Positions 1-12,816 of a stretch of 64,000 nt of DNA are shown here, piece after piece. The notes under the pieces are model-generated. The model worked only from the letters and a program-made list of their open reading frames with translations, was not told the DNA's origin and searched no databases. Origin of the DNA: Nymphaea colorata (Eukaryota > Streptophyta > Magnoliopsida > Nymphaeales > Nymphaeaceae); assembly GCF_008831285.2 (NCBI RefSeq), contig NC_045142.1:12788716-12852715 (forward strand). Direction: 5' to 3'. The translations under genes and the position numbers were made by a program. The first letter of the stretch is position 1. Each line of letters opens with the position of its first letter.

Positions 1-2197
1 TCAACATATTCATTCTTATCCTCATCTCTATCTTCTTCTTCATTTTCATCTTTATGATTTAAAAAAACCTCTTTCCTCCCAACGGGAATCAGCCACCCAC
101 ACACAAATCCATGGTTTAATTGATGATTTCACGGTGAAAATTGATGATTTAACGGTGGAAATCGATGATTTCCCTCCATGGTGGCACAATCTCTAGGTTA
201 GAAATGAAGAAGGGGCAGATTTTTATAAAGAAAACTCGAAAAAAGGGGATCCGAGCCCCCTTTTTTTTGAAGTCAGCCCGTATCGTACGATACGAGGCGT
301 ATTGCACTGTATCGTACGATACGGGGGCTTGTATCGTACGATTTGGGAGCTTATATTGTACGTATCGTACGATACAGGCATGATACACCCTTATTTACGA
401 TACAGATCGTATCGTATTTTGTAAACGATACAATACGTCGTACGATACGGCCCCGTATCATACGATACGTACAACACTATATCAAACACAACCTAAAGTT
501 TGCACCTACCAAAAAAACTGTGAGGCCACTTGCAGCAAAAAGGAAAGAAGTTGAGAACCCATGAGGGCAATCATCTGTATGCATATGCATAGATTGAGAA
601 GGGAGTTGTATTGGACTATGTCTGATCATTGAAATTGTTGTCATGACTTAATGTGATCGTATACTGTGCTGAAAAAGGCATTACTGGAGATTGACAAAAC
701 ATGTTAAGTTGATTTTGATCTATTAATATGTGGTATGCAGTTATTTGCTTGTTTCAATTCACTAATTATATAGTTATACTTATCTGCTTGATCCGCAATA
801 AGGCTTAATATATGTGCAACATTTTTACATATCCTTTTTGTGCTTATAATACATCAATCTGCCTGCACCTGGCTTCTATTTAAATCACACTACTGACCAA
901 CTTTAATCTATCACTGGATATAGTTTTTTTTGCATGCTATTTATTGAAGTTCTTTTGTAATTTCTTTAAATTGTGAAACATATTTGCTGCTCTAATTTTC
1001 TTTTTCTTGCATTTCATTGCCATTATTTCATTTCTGACTAAGGAGTGACAACTAATGTCTTAAGTTTAGCACCAAGTTGAAATACATGATTATACAAAAA
1101 TTCATAACTATACGGTGACGAACATAGTAGCCCTCGAATCTGGTTTCTGGGTTGTAGCTATTCCATCCAATTATGGTAGACTTTTAGTCTAACGACTCTC
1201 ATCTTATGTTATGGTACAACACAAGATATATCACTGTATTTTATGTTATACCTTGTCTTTTATGGCTGACTATTAAGTGTCCCATGAGGCATTGTTGCAC
1301 ATTTATGAGGAAAGGTCCAATTTTATGCATGAAGTATTAAACCTTTGTTGGATTCTTTAGGTAAGAGCCAATGTCCACCTCCAAAAGTTAAAAGATTGTT
1401 TTAAATGGTCATTGAGTTGTTTGTGTTGTGAACTGTATGCACTTGAGGTTTTCTTGTATATATTTAAGCATGTTACATGTCCTAATTTGCTAGAATAATT
1501 TTCTATCCTTGTGCATTCTGTTTATGGAAGTTATGATCAGTTGAATGTGAAACCACAGTTGTATAATATAATTATTGGCATGCAATATGTAATGTATATA
1601 TATTTTCAGATTTTTTTAGACTTCAAGAAAAATCAAATAATCTTCAACTCTTATGTACATATGTTATTGTGGACGTGCATTTTACATCACTGGTGGCGGA
1701 TTGACATTGGTCAAATAGTGGTAAAGGGGTAGGGGTTGACAAGATGTTATTGTTGGCCTGCATTTCACATCACTAGCGCTGACAAGATGCTGTTGTGTTT
1801 CTTTCACAATTAATTTGCATACCATTTTTGTTATAAGGCCTACATCCTCTGTCTGCATACTATTATGTTATAAGTTGCAGATTGGTAATGGTATGGTTAA
1901 GTTGCAAACTTCTGTGGATCTTGTCCTGTGATTCACAAAATGACTACTGCAGGAGCTATATAATTATTGTTTCCTCTGAAATTGTTTGACTTCTTTAAAT
2001 GGATTTATTTGTACAGCCAAAACTTTCGTCCTTGTGTGCCTGTGTTGTATACTGTAGATTGGTTTTGGTATGGTTTGCTATTCGTCTGTTAAATGGAATT
2101 TCTCTGGATCCACATCGTTGTTTGGCTGGTTGCAGAGTATATGGTTCCTTGTTGGTTTAGACTTGAAACGTCCTTGTTCTTCCTTTACATTGTGCAG
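1..2197. other. Upstream flank or long intron of the RPS5 gene
   Basis: No exon is recognisable here. I looked for the conserved N-terminal block of eukaryotic S5 (around KLFNRW) in all frames and did not see it. The first recognised RPS5 exon begins at 2198 after a clean tttacattgtgcag acceptor, so at least the right part of this stretch should be intron. It is AT-rich, with many T-runs as in plant introns. The only striking structure is the palindrome cluster at 280-468. Short open frames here have no coding character. Confidence 0.6.
280..468. repeat. Cluster of the 14-bp palindrome GTATCGTACGATAC
   Basis: Exact copies of GTATCGTACGATAC lie at 280-293, 309-322 and 362-375. Near copies lie at 331-344 (ends ATTT), 437-448 (GTCGTACGATAC) and 455-468 (one change, GTATCATACGATAC), with further half-sites such as GATCGTATCGTAT around 406-418. 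Each unit is its own reverse complement and centres on CGTACG. Spacing is irregular (about 20-50 bp), so this is not a simple tandem satellite. Function is unknown. It may be the core of a decayed inverted-repeat element. Confidence 0.85.
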
Positions 2198-3040
<843 letters not shown>

Positions 3041-5161
3041 AGAATGGAGCATTTTTCTGTTACCATCGCTGAGTTTTGGCAAGAACAAGCAGCATTTCCA
3101 AATCCAGTTTCCATGTTAAGACCATTTTTTTTCTTTATAGGTTAATATATAAAGCGTAAAAGGGCTGGGTGGTGATCTTTTGTCTAGGAAAAGGACATGG
3201 CTGCAGGCATTTGCGGATTGTTCAATTAAGTTGTTGAGGTTGGTCTTCGTAATTGAATCTCATGTTTGGTTTTTCCAGCTTCTACGAACTTGATAGGGTA
3301 GTAGATAATAGATAAGAATTGGCTTATTGTGTTTTATGGTTATTTATATTAATTTATACTTGAAGTGGTTCATTACAAAACCGGAATGCTCTATGCTTTT
3401 GCCTTGGCGCATAATATAGGTGGTTGTGCTGGAAAATTAGTCGTCGGTTTGAATTCCACATGCATTATTTATTCTGGAGTAAGTGGTACTTAGTTGAAGT
3501 TACGTGGTCTTTACACTAGGCACTTGTGGTGATATGGGGCATAGGCGGGGTTTTTACTCTCATATGTCCGTGGTTGATCTCGATCGCTCAAGCTACAATA
3601 TTTCATCTATTTTTTTTTTTCATTTCTTAAATAATATAAATTGCATTTCTATGAGTTCCGTTCTACATTTTAAGAGCCATATAAATCGAGCAGCATATAA
3701 ATTTGCTGAAAAGATTTGGATAAATGTAAATGTTGTGATCGACTATTGGAGGCTGACTCGATTTTTTGAGTACTTGGCTTTTCTGACATTTGATTGAGTC
3801 ATACGTGAGGATAAAGTCCCCACCGATATATATAAATACGCAATTAATTTGGAGACAAGCAAAAAAAATGTAAATAGTTGAATTTTGTAGGGCTGTGCAG
3901 GCAACTGCCCTCTCACGCCTCCATGTAGCCCCGTCACTGGACTACGTTGCTCCCACCGACCTTCCATGTTTTGTATGTATTGTCGCCCTTAATGATTTAA
4001 AATTATTTGAACTAGTGCCCCTAAACTCAGAATTTGCCACTGAATACAATCTATCTACCCCACCAACCACTGTGACTTGGCCAGCCACCCCTCTTCACCT
4101 TCAGGCAAGCAATGGCTGATCCCGGGCTATACGCCCCCTCAAATTTTCAAAAAAACAATCTACATGTAAAATTTTCAAAATTTCATTTAACATACACTTG
4201 CATTCGGGGCCCACATATTGGTGCCCTTCCATGTTAATAGCTGGTTCCATGCACCATCTCGGTGAATGAAAAATCGTATGTATGGTGCAAATGACCAAAA
4301 TACTCAAAGGCCATCAAAGGGAATTCTCCTTCTCATGACAAAAAATGGAAAGTAAATAAGGATAAAAATCCTCAAAATGTTCTGTTGATTTTTCGTAAAT
4401 GATCAAAATGCCTCTCATATTATGGTGGTGCACATGCATGCATGGAGAGAGGTACGAGCACCCATTTATCATTTTTGTCGAACTAGTATCGAGTCATCGA
4501 GTGCTCGGATTCTCTATCATATGGATGATGAAAATGTCTTTCACCTTTTTCATTAATGCACATTCTTTGGGCAGCTGCTCCGACTGGCGTGGCCATCCAC
4601 GCCCTCACAGGAGGAGGAAGTTGATTGGGCCGCTACCGTCTCCTCTTCCACCTGCCCAACTCCATCTTGGTGAAATGGATTTCTACCTTGAGTGCTTGGT
4701 AGTTGTCTGGCTAGTGGCACTTGCTTCTGAGATGCATTGCCATGCACTCCAATTCCAAAATTGCCAAACCTCGCTTCCACTTTTCATATTGTCCAGTTTG
4801 ATGCCTACCTCACCCTTCAGGTGGGTTTGAGCCAACAAAGAGTGGATTCCATAGTCTCCATGGTTACTTATTAAATGGCGAGGTCCAATCTATGCATGTG
4901 AATCCCTTTCTTACAAGGGTAAGAGCACCAATATAAGTTTCTGCTTTGTAAATACTATTTACCTGCTTAATGGGTAACAACCTTAAATGCCAATGAGGAA
5001 TCGCTTTTCATCCCAAGTTCAAATCAAGGCGATTGGATTTGCACCAATGAAAACCATAGATTTCATATAAAATAGAGGTATATAGTAGATTATATATTTT
5101 TTTAATGTAATTATTCTATAATTCTACTCCATTGATTTTCAGTACCATTGGTCATTGATAT
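3041..5161. other. RPS5 3'UTR, then intergenic DNA without recognised genes
   Basis: The first 250-300 bases after the RPS5 stop are the probable 3'UTR (T-rich; tttataggttaatatataaag near 3136 is a possible processing region). The rest is AT-rich intergenic DNA. An open frame at 4399-4830 (plus) and one on the opposite strand at 4553-4780 overlap a slightly GC-richer patch (4570-4680). Neither shows a motif I recognise, and I treat both as chance. Confidence 0.5.
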
Positions 5162-5401
5162 TATGGGTGGAAACCCGCCGGTACCCAACAGGTACCCGCT
5201 ACCCAGTTCGACTCGAGCCTAGGCCCGAGCCTCAATTTGGGCATCAGGGCAGCCCGATAACTTATTTTTTGAATCTTATTATATTTATATATATATATAC
5301 TATATATTTTATTTTAATCGAGCCGAGTCTCAAGCTTGGGCTGTAGCCCCGCCCAAGCCCCACTTCTTATCCACGCCGGCTTAGCTTGATGCCCAGCCCT
5401 A
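5162..5401. mobile_element. hAT-like MITE with GCCCGAGCC/GAGCCGAG interior
   Basis: The left end reads TATGGGTGGAAACC and the right end, reverse-complemented, reads TAGGGCTGGGCATC, a decayed inverted pair. The flanks CATTGAT (5153-5159) and CATTTGAT (5402-5409) look like an imperfect 8-bp target duplication. The interior is rich in cccgagcc and gagccgag words, typical of short plant hAT-like elements. Boundaries are approximate. Confidence 0.45.
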
Positions 5402-5850
5402 CATTTGATGCTGGAAAATTAATGGTGGATCCAAATCTATCGGATTTCAAAACATTGTAAACGTTGTTAAAATTTATATACATATAACCATTTCTAGGAA
5501 TTCGACATTTTCTATTCTTACGATTCATGTTTGTTTGTTGCAATTATATTGCTTCATATTTAGGTCTGAGAAATGAATAAATATACCAAGTTCACTAAAA
5601 CCAACTGAGAAATAGAGGAACCATCTTTTTTCCGATGGATGCAGGCTCTTAGTGTTGAACCACATACATTCTTATCCATTTTTTTACTCTTTCTTTTGAT
5701 TTGGTTCCTATTATTAATTACGTATTAGAAACATACATTTCCTATTGGTTGACTGTTTGGAAAGGTAGCATTTCAATTTTATGTTGTCTGTCTTGCAGCA
5801 AAAATTTTTAGCATTTGTTTGGAGATCAACATCAATTTTCCAGTGTTACT

Positions 5851-6272
5851 AAAATCATTGTGAATCGGCCCATTTGAATCGAATCAGTCCTCCTCCAAGT
5901 CGCTTCAAAAGCGGACTTGAGGTTCGGAAAAAAGCAGGCGGCTGTTTTTAAGAACCGCTGAAATCGGCGAAAATCGGGCAATTCTTACAAGCTCATCGTG
6001 GTGGCTTTTTCTAATTTGCCGGCAGAATGCTGACGGTCATTTATGCTTTTAACATTTTACTTTTTTTCTTCAAATATCTTTTTCATTTTACATTACTTTC
6101 TAGTTTTTCTCATTTTTTATTTTTATTCTTTAATTTGGTTTTTAAATTTAAAACACATTTTTAATTAATCTAATTTAGAGACAATTCTGATTCTGACTCG
6201 ATTTACTGATTTGCTGAATCATTTAGCTTTCTGGTTCGATTCAAAAGCCGATTTTGATAACAATGTGATTTT
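5851..6272. mobile_element. Non-autonomous element with degenerate inverted ends
   Basis: The left end AAAATCATTGTGAATCGGC and the reverse complement of the right end (AAAATCACATTG...AAAATCGGC) align over roughly 35 bp with small gaps, both then continuing into TGAATCGAA words. No open frame or target duplication is clear. Other repeats of the window share this kind of aatcgg/actcgg wording but not the exact ends. Confidence 0.4.
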
Positions 6273-6885
6273 CTACTGAACGATGTAAGTTTTGGAATCC
6301 ATTAGCAATCAGTGCTTTTAGTGAATCCTACGATTTCTTTTATGTTCTTAAGTTGAAACCCAATTTAAAACACCTTTCAACTTGAGAGGAGGCGTCAAAA
6401 TCCACATATCAAGGAAAATTTTAACTAAGATTTTCAACTAATATTTAAGATAGTTAATACCTGATCTCTATTTTTCGAAACTGGCAACAATATTGTGGTT
6501 AGAAAATGTATAAATATGTGTGAAGTTAAATGAAAGAATCAAAATGAGTAAGAAAGAATGAGCAATATTTCGTAAATATTGTCGAGATTACCATGATAAA
6601 CCAAAAGAATGAGATGTAACATCTTATTGACGCTGGGCACTATAAATGGGTGTAAATTGCCCCTTTTTTGGTCCAGTAATTCTTTTAACAACAGGAATCA
6701 TTTAGCATCTTCAGAAAGGCTTTTAATGTTTTGGAGATTTTATCTATGAAGAAGTCACAGTCAAACTTGCAAAATCAGTAACGAAATGACCCGCTAAAAA
6801 CTGGGACTTTGTAAAGTTTGAATTCTTAATGTAATGAATTTTTTAACAACAATAAAAAGGTTTCACTCTCAATCTATCGATTAAT

Positions 6886-6888
<3 letters not shown>

Positions 6889-6978
<90 letters not shown>
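6889..6978. repeat. (TA)n microsatellite, about 90 bp
   Basis: Uninterrupted TA dinucleotides between ttaatcca and tgtctgatg. The length makes it prone to replication slippage and cruciform extrusion. No other feature is attached to it. Confidence 0.97.
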
Positions 6979-6982
<4 letters not shown>

Positions 6983-7480
6983 TGATGCTAGATGACTAAA
7001 AATTCAAAATCAGTCACTGAAATCACCATAATTCATTATTAAAAGCACCATGAAACATTGTTATATATATCGTAAACAAAGTTAATGCGCCTGTAATGAT
7101 TTTTTTTTTTTTAAGCAATAGATCTTTAATTTTTAGCCATATGACAAGCATCCGGCAGATTGGAGCTCTCCTATACACGCATACATGCAGGCGCACGCAT
7201 GCGCACAAACATGAAGTGCAAAGCTTGTAACAGACATCAGACTGAATTAGAAGATAGTTGGCGGTTTCTACTTTCGCATCTTTTTTGATAAAAGGCCGCC
7301 GTCTTCAATTAAGCCTATTTTCTTCAAAAACATTACCTACCTCAACGCCCTTCAGTCACACCCACACTCAGTGGCTGAGGCAGGTTTGGGACTGTGTAAA
7401 CAATTGCCCATACACACCCACACAAGGTATTTATTCATCTATTAATACCTCATAACTTTTTTTTTTTCCATTTACATATC
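6979..7480. other. Intergenic DNA left of the solo LTR
   Basis: AT-rich sequence with short poly-T tracts and a CA/GC-rich patch (7170-7210). No gene is recognised. It ends with the target-site copy GGTAC (7481-7485) that abuts the solo LTR. Confidence 0.5.
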
Positions 7481-7485
7481 GGTAC

Positions 7486-10400
7486 TGATACGGGTCTACC
7501 TAGACCTCCTCCTAGAAGCGTGTTTGAACATAGCGAGAGTAGTCATAGAGGGCAGCAACAGCATGCTTTGAGGCAATTCAGTGCCGACCAAGATCTTAAA
7601 GACCCAAGTTCGGGTCAAGTGGGTGGAGAGGGTGGTGCAGACAAAGGCGAAGTCAGCCTTGAAGAGCTTAAACAAGATCTTAGAGTTGAAGCAAAGGGCG
7701 GTGAGGGTGGAATTGCAAAGGGTGGTGAGGGTGGAATTGCAACGGCTCTAAGGCAAGGAATGGGAGTGGATCACCAACACTTGGGCAAGGCTTCTTCAAG
7801 CAAAGACCAAGGCGTTGGACTAACCTCGGTCTAGATCAAGTCAACCTAGGTGTTACGACTAGACCCAGGCGCTGAGGGCCGGTCTAGGTTGAACGTAGGT
7901 AGATTAGTGGGCTGAACCTATTCACATGGGTAGGGAAGGTCATTTGCTTATGCACTTTGGTTTGTGCATTTGCGTTTGCTATTTGATTCAAGTTTTAACC
8001 GGTTCACTTGTTTAAGAACCGTATTTGATCCTTGACTATAAATACTTTGTAATTATTCAATTTCATATGCAATCAAGAGTATTGAATTTCATTTGCCAAA
8101 TTCCTCTCTCTCTCTCTCTTCACGTCTCTCTCTCCCTCTCGTGCGCTCTCTCTTTCTCCCTTTCACCTTTCCCAAGTGCCGGCCTTGGCTGGTTTCCTCC
8201 CTCACACAAGTCACCCTACAACCGGCTGTCAATCTTCTTCCTCTTCTTAGTTTTTTGTTCTCTTCCTCATCCACTCGACCAAAGGATTGATGGCTAGTAA
8301 GTCAAGGTGTGCTCCAGCGTATTGCGACTTCAACAGCCCACGTTTTCCCCCACAACAACTCACGGCTATCCATGGTGCATTCTTCTTTGAACACGAAGGA
8401 AGAATAGAGGCCAGATCAGCCCACGGAAGGACTACATTTCAACTAGGTAACTAGGAGGCTTATGGTGTTCGACGTACGTCATAAAAAACTCAAAGGTTAG
8501 TGCGTGATCTGTTTTGGTGATATTGTGTAACTTGTTGTGTGGCTTTAAGATTGGATTCGGCCATAGAAATTGGGTTCACTCTCTAGGCGACATTTCCTAG
8601 AGTTTGAGCAGCAATTTTCCACGGTTGAAGCTGGTTTTAAAACTACTCTTATGAGTCACAAAGGACCCTTGGAGTATTCATAATCTTCCTATAGAGTTTG
8701 AGGCATTTTCACCAACCAAACTTCTTCAAAATATCAAGTTTAAGCTTCGGTTTAGGCCTCATCATCTTGCCGGAAATCAGTGTAAAAGAAAAGAGTAAAA
8801 AAAAGAAGTGAAAAGGGCATCAAAAGAAAGAAAAGAAACAAAAGAAAGAATTGCCCAAGAAGAAGAAAGGAAACAGCATAGTTTGGTGCAATTTGGAGTC
8901 AAACCCGTGAAGTTTTGTGCTTGCCGGAATTATGACTGCTGCTACTTTTCCAGCAATATATGCTACTATTCCGGCAACAGCAAGTCAATATTCCGGCAGA
9001 GGACAAGTCTACCCTTGAACCATCAAAAGATCAACTACATTTGGTGAGGGCAAAGTGGGAAACATGCGGCTAGTTGGAGGTGCGCCTAGGGTTCCTTCTC
9101 CTTAGTCGCCGGTGCACATTTGGATCATAGGACTACCAATTCTTCACATTTGGTAAGTGGACTTTTTCTTTGACCGTGTGGGCTTGCAGCCACCCATCAG
9201 GGACACGTGGCTCCATCCTAGGACGTGTGAACTCGAGCTGGTCCAGCTCCCCAAGCTCTTCCACATTTGTTGGCAAATGTGTGCCACTTCCATCCTACAT
9301 TTGAGGATCCATTAGAGAAAGAGTCCTTGCATTTGGGGAGACCTTGGCCCCACGTCCAACATTTGCTCAATCTCTTTCTCGTTCACCTCCTACCTAGCTA
9401 GCCTTACCTACATTTGAGGAAAAGTCTCCCCCTACACGCATCACACCTTAGCTCACTTAGCCAACATTAAATCACTCAACCTACCCTTCCTTAAAAGTAG
9501 GAGTTTACAGTTGACTCCCTTCCTCACATTTGTTTGACCCTAGCTTTCGCACATTTGGTCTCCTAATCCTATTCCAGCATCTTCCCACGTCATTTCCATT
9601 TCCAATCCCTACAATTGCTGTAGGTATACCCGACCGAATCTAGTCAACTTGACTAGACTTGGTCAAGCCTAAACCAAGCCAAGCCACAATCAACCAAGCT
9701 TAGACTTAGCTTAGCCCACCTACACCTAGCCTACCCGAGTCAACCTAAACCTATTCAGCCCTTCACTTAGGCAACCACAGCCCTAGCTCACCAAGGCAGA
9801 CCGCATACTCCCTTGCAGCCTTGGCCTCACTCATGGTTGGAAGGGCTTCATCGGCAACCTTCATCCTAGTTGCTGCGATCAGCCAGGCGGGCTGAGTTCT
9901 TCATCATCTCCGGCATTCATTCCCGGCTTCTACTTGGAAATCTATAGCAGTAGGAGGCTCCCTTGATTGCAGCATCTTTCAGCCATCTTGAGCAGCGAGC
10001 TACTTCTATTACTTGAGGACTTGGAGGTCACCGGCGCTTGGAGGCAATCTTCATCCTCGACATTAACCGGTGGATCTTCTTAGACCTTGGTCTTCTCATA
10101 CGTGTAGCTGCATTGCCCGGGGATTGGCTTTCACCCCGGTGTACCTTGATGATCATAACCAAGCTTGACTTGGTTGGTAATGCCCTAAACCCCCTACAGA
10201 TTTGAGGGTTGAGAGTATTGCATCTTTGCTTTCTAACCGGCTTTGGCCACCACTCTTATTTGTGTTACCTCAGAGGCTATTGGCCAAAGACACGAACACA
10301 AGAGAGTTAACCTTCTTATTGGGTTATTGGGCATGGTTTGCACGTTTAGGCATGGTTTGTTATGATTTGATGAGTGAAATATGAGTGCATTTGATGTATC

Positions 10401-10638
10401 ACACGCATTTGTATTGGTCTCTTAAACTCTAGTTTTTGTAGTAGGTTTTGCTTGGGATTTGAGTAACCTCACTTGTACCGATTGTCCTATTAGGTTTTGC
10501 ACTGGGTTCCTGTTCGGTTGGGTAGTGTCATTATATTTAATTTGTTCTAGGTTTAGCTTAGGCTGTCTCAAGTGATCTTGGGGATAGGTTCGACAGTCTG
10601 GATTGGGTTTTGGTCGACTCCGAGGTTAGATCCTATCA
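7486..10638 (+). mobile_element. Very long solo LTR (3,153 bp) with 5-bp target duplication
   Basis: The element begins TGATA and ends TATCA, perfect 5-bp inverted termini of the TG...CA type. It is flanked by identical GGTAC at 7481-7485 and 10639-10643. A TATA box (TATAAATA, 8037-8044) about 550 bp in, followed by a CT-rich leader (8100-8165), fits U3, then R and a very long U5, and sets the plus orientation. No second copy of the ends occurs inside and no gag, RT or integrase reading is present, so it is best read as a solo LTR left by recombination between two LTRs. The family is unknown. LTRs over 3 kb are known mainly from Ty3/gypsy lineages, which is inference here. It contains an open stretch up to 7834 and an ACATTTG-rich zone (see findings). 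Confidence 0.8.
8037..8044 (+). promoter_or_regulatory. TATA box of the solo LTR promoter
   Basis: TATAAATA lies about 550 bp inside the LTR and 50-60 bp before a strongly CT-rich stretch, the usual U3 to R arrangement. Whether it is still active cannot be seen. Confidence 0.5.
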
Positions 10639-10643
10639 GGTAC

Positions 10644-11033
10644 CCTTTAAAATTGTAAAATTTAAAAGTATTAGTGCCCCTCAGCCAGAAATTTTTGGCC
10701 CCTCCAGTACCCATGCCCAGTCGGTCCAAATTTCATCTCAAACCAACATCAAAATGTAGGTCCAAAAGTGTGCTATTGATGAAGAACCTTACATCAACTC
10801 GAGCAGTGATTAGCCCAGCAGTCAAAATTGGTTTCTCAAATAATCGTATACCTGTATGCGTGGTGAAGCGGTGGGAATTTCTCAAGACAGAACTCAAGAA
10901 AGAAGGGTGAAAAAATCATAAGGTGATTTTTCCCTCTTCTTCTTCCGGAGATGAAGTTTATGAATTAGTCAGCTAGCTCTGAAAGCCAGAATCTATGGAA
11001 TCATTGTTGCAAGCAAAGCTACACACTAGCTCC
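10644..11033. other. Intergenic DNA between the solo LTR and the SINE
   Basis: No recognised gene. An open stretch (10674-10910, plus) encodes a basic, serine-rich sequence without known motifs and is probably fortuitous. Confidence 0.4.
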
Positions 11034-11330
11034 GAGGGGCACAGTGCAATTGGAGCAGACTGGTGGGCACGTAAGCAGCACATCTCCAGTTTGAACCCCA
11101 GGCTACGTTTCACGGTACGGTAGTATGCGTGATGCATACCTGAATGGAAGGATACTCGGATCGTAAGATCACGTAGTTCTTCGGCACCAAGTTAGGCAGG
11201 TTTTGCCACGTCCTTAGCTCAGCACAACACCTTCATGGTTCAGCTTCCCTCCAGCAACACCTCCACTCAAAGATCAAAGGGGAAGACTGTTACCCTTGTA
11301 TCATATATTTTAATGGGGATGTTACGGATC
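11034..11330 (+). mobile_element. Probable tRNA-derived SINE (right end approximate)
   Basis: The start GAGGGGCACAGTGCAATTGG resembles the A-box region of plant SINEs (GGCACAGTGG type). AGTTTGAACCC at 11088-11098 resembles the pol III B box GGTTCGANYCC with two changes, about 50 bp downstream as expected. The body runs on without coding sense. I cannot place the 3' end or a target duplication. Confidence 0.45.
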
Positions 11331-12816
11331 TAACGTAATATTTTGATCTTTTTCCCAGTCAGGTTCTTTTTTTCAATTCTTAATGCCTTCTGACAATTTA
11401 AAAGCTCCCACCAAATAATAATTATACATAGCACGTCTTGGTTTTTCAGATCCTATCTTCTACAACTTTCAAGGCCACAATCGTTTCTTTTTTGTTATCT
11501 TTTTACGAGGGGTGAATTTTTTACGTCTTTAGTAAATATTTCAATAATTCAGTAACATATCCAAAGGTTGTCCAGCATTAGACCCCGGGAAAGAGAAGAC
11601 AGCCTTATGATGAATGCCAATAGAAGCATGTCTACAATTGCTTTTGGTGAATTACGAACTCGAAAACAGACCTAGAGGAAGATTTCAGCGATCTCCGATG
11701 AATGGTCAATAGTAGCGGCTTCCATAAGGACAATGGAGATCAAATGCAAATTACCAAACAAGAGACCAAGGAAACATGCATGGTAGGTGATACTGAGGCA
11801 TAGATAATATACAAATGTCTAATCCCATCCATTATGGAAAATGTCAAACAAAGCTTAGAACATGTATGCATCCACATCCACATCTTCAGTTCAACATCCA
11901 CATCTTCAGTTCCATAAATATATGCAAATCTTATTTACATGGCCAAGGAAATCTAAGATTTTTGCCCTTAAATAATTCAGATCAACAAAACAAGAAGGGG
12001 CTCAAATTGCCACGATGATGTGCCTCTCCCATTCAATACGCATTTAGCAAGTGTTCACATCCGAAAGTTCAGTCAGAGATAACATGGAACCAACCTCTGA
12101 GAAAAGATAACAAGAAATCATTGTTTATTGGCTTCCGAATACATCCTCATGTCATTACTTTTGTGTGCCCAAGACATCATCCTTATGGTGAAGTTTGTAT
12201 AATAATCTCTTTCAGCTATGACATGCTCCTGGAAAAACCCGCTTTGACTCTTCATATGCTGCAAGGAAATTCTCACTCTGGTCCAGCCAACACTAAGTTC
12301 AGACGAAACTGCATGGAGAGTCAAGATCCCAGATCCAAGAAGGTATATCCTTGACGCGCCATTTTAAGTTGCACCAGGGAGCAGCCACACACAAAACAGC
12401 CAGGGCCGAAAGGCAGAAAGGCATGACACAAAAAATCTCTTCCACAATCGCAAGAGAACCCAGTATACAAAGATCAAAGAAATAATCACATATGAATCAT
12501 ATGTAAAGATCCTATAGAAGCTACCACTGTTTTATCTTTTATATCTATTGGTGGAAGTGCTCTATAATAACATTGAACATGGCTGTCTACCCACTAGAGA
12601 AATAAGGGTGAAAAGGGGCTTTGAATAGAGAAACTAATCCCTTAGCCACTATGTGTCAACAGAAGAGGGGGAAAATTCAGGCAAAGATATACATATTGCC
12701 CCTTCCATTACTAGACTTTACAGTTTAAAGTTGGGCTAAACTCAGACACTGTTAGCACATGTTTTCCTTTTTCCACTGTTCGTGATTGGCCTCTATAGGA
12801 ACCTTATAGGATGCAG
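11331..12816. other. Probable 3'UTR and downstream flank of the nucleotidyltransferase gene
   Basis: No exon is recognised. On the minus strand the stop codon is at 12819-12817. A canonical AATAAA in minus-strand sense at 12127-12122 could serve as poly(A) signal with a 3'UTR of about 0.7 kb, but nearer signals may be used. Otherwise ordinary AT-rich sequence. Confidence 0.4.

Noticed and set aside
280-468. CRISPR-like array
   Set aside because: The repeats are short self-palindromes at irregular spacing in a plant nuclear context with no cas genes.
1-2197. A first RPS5 exon inside the window
   Set aside because: No frame shows the conserved N-terminal block; the open frame running into 2198 from 2093 is intron read-through.
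4399-4830. 143-codon open frame, plus strand
   Set aside because: No recognisable motif, an overlapping open frame on the other strand, no splice context, and composition like the flank.
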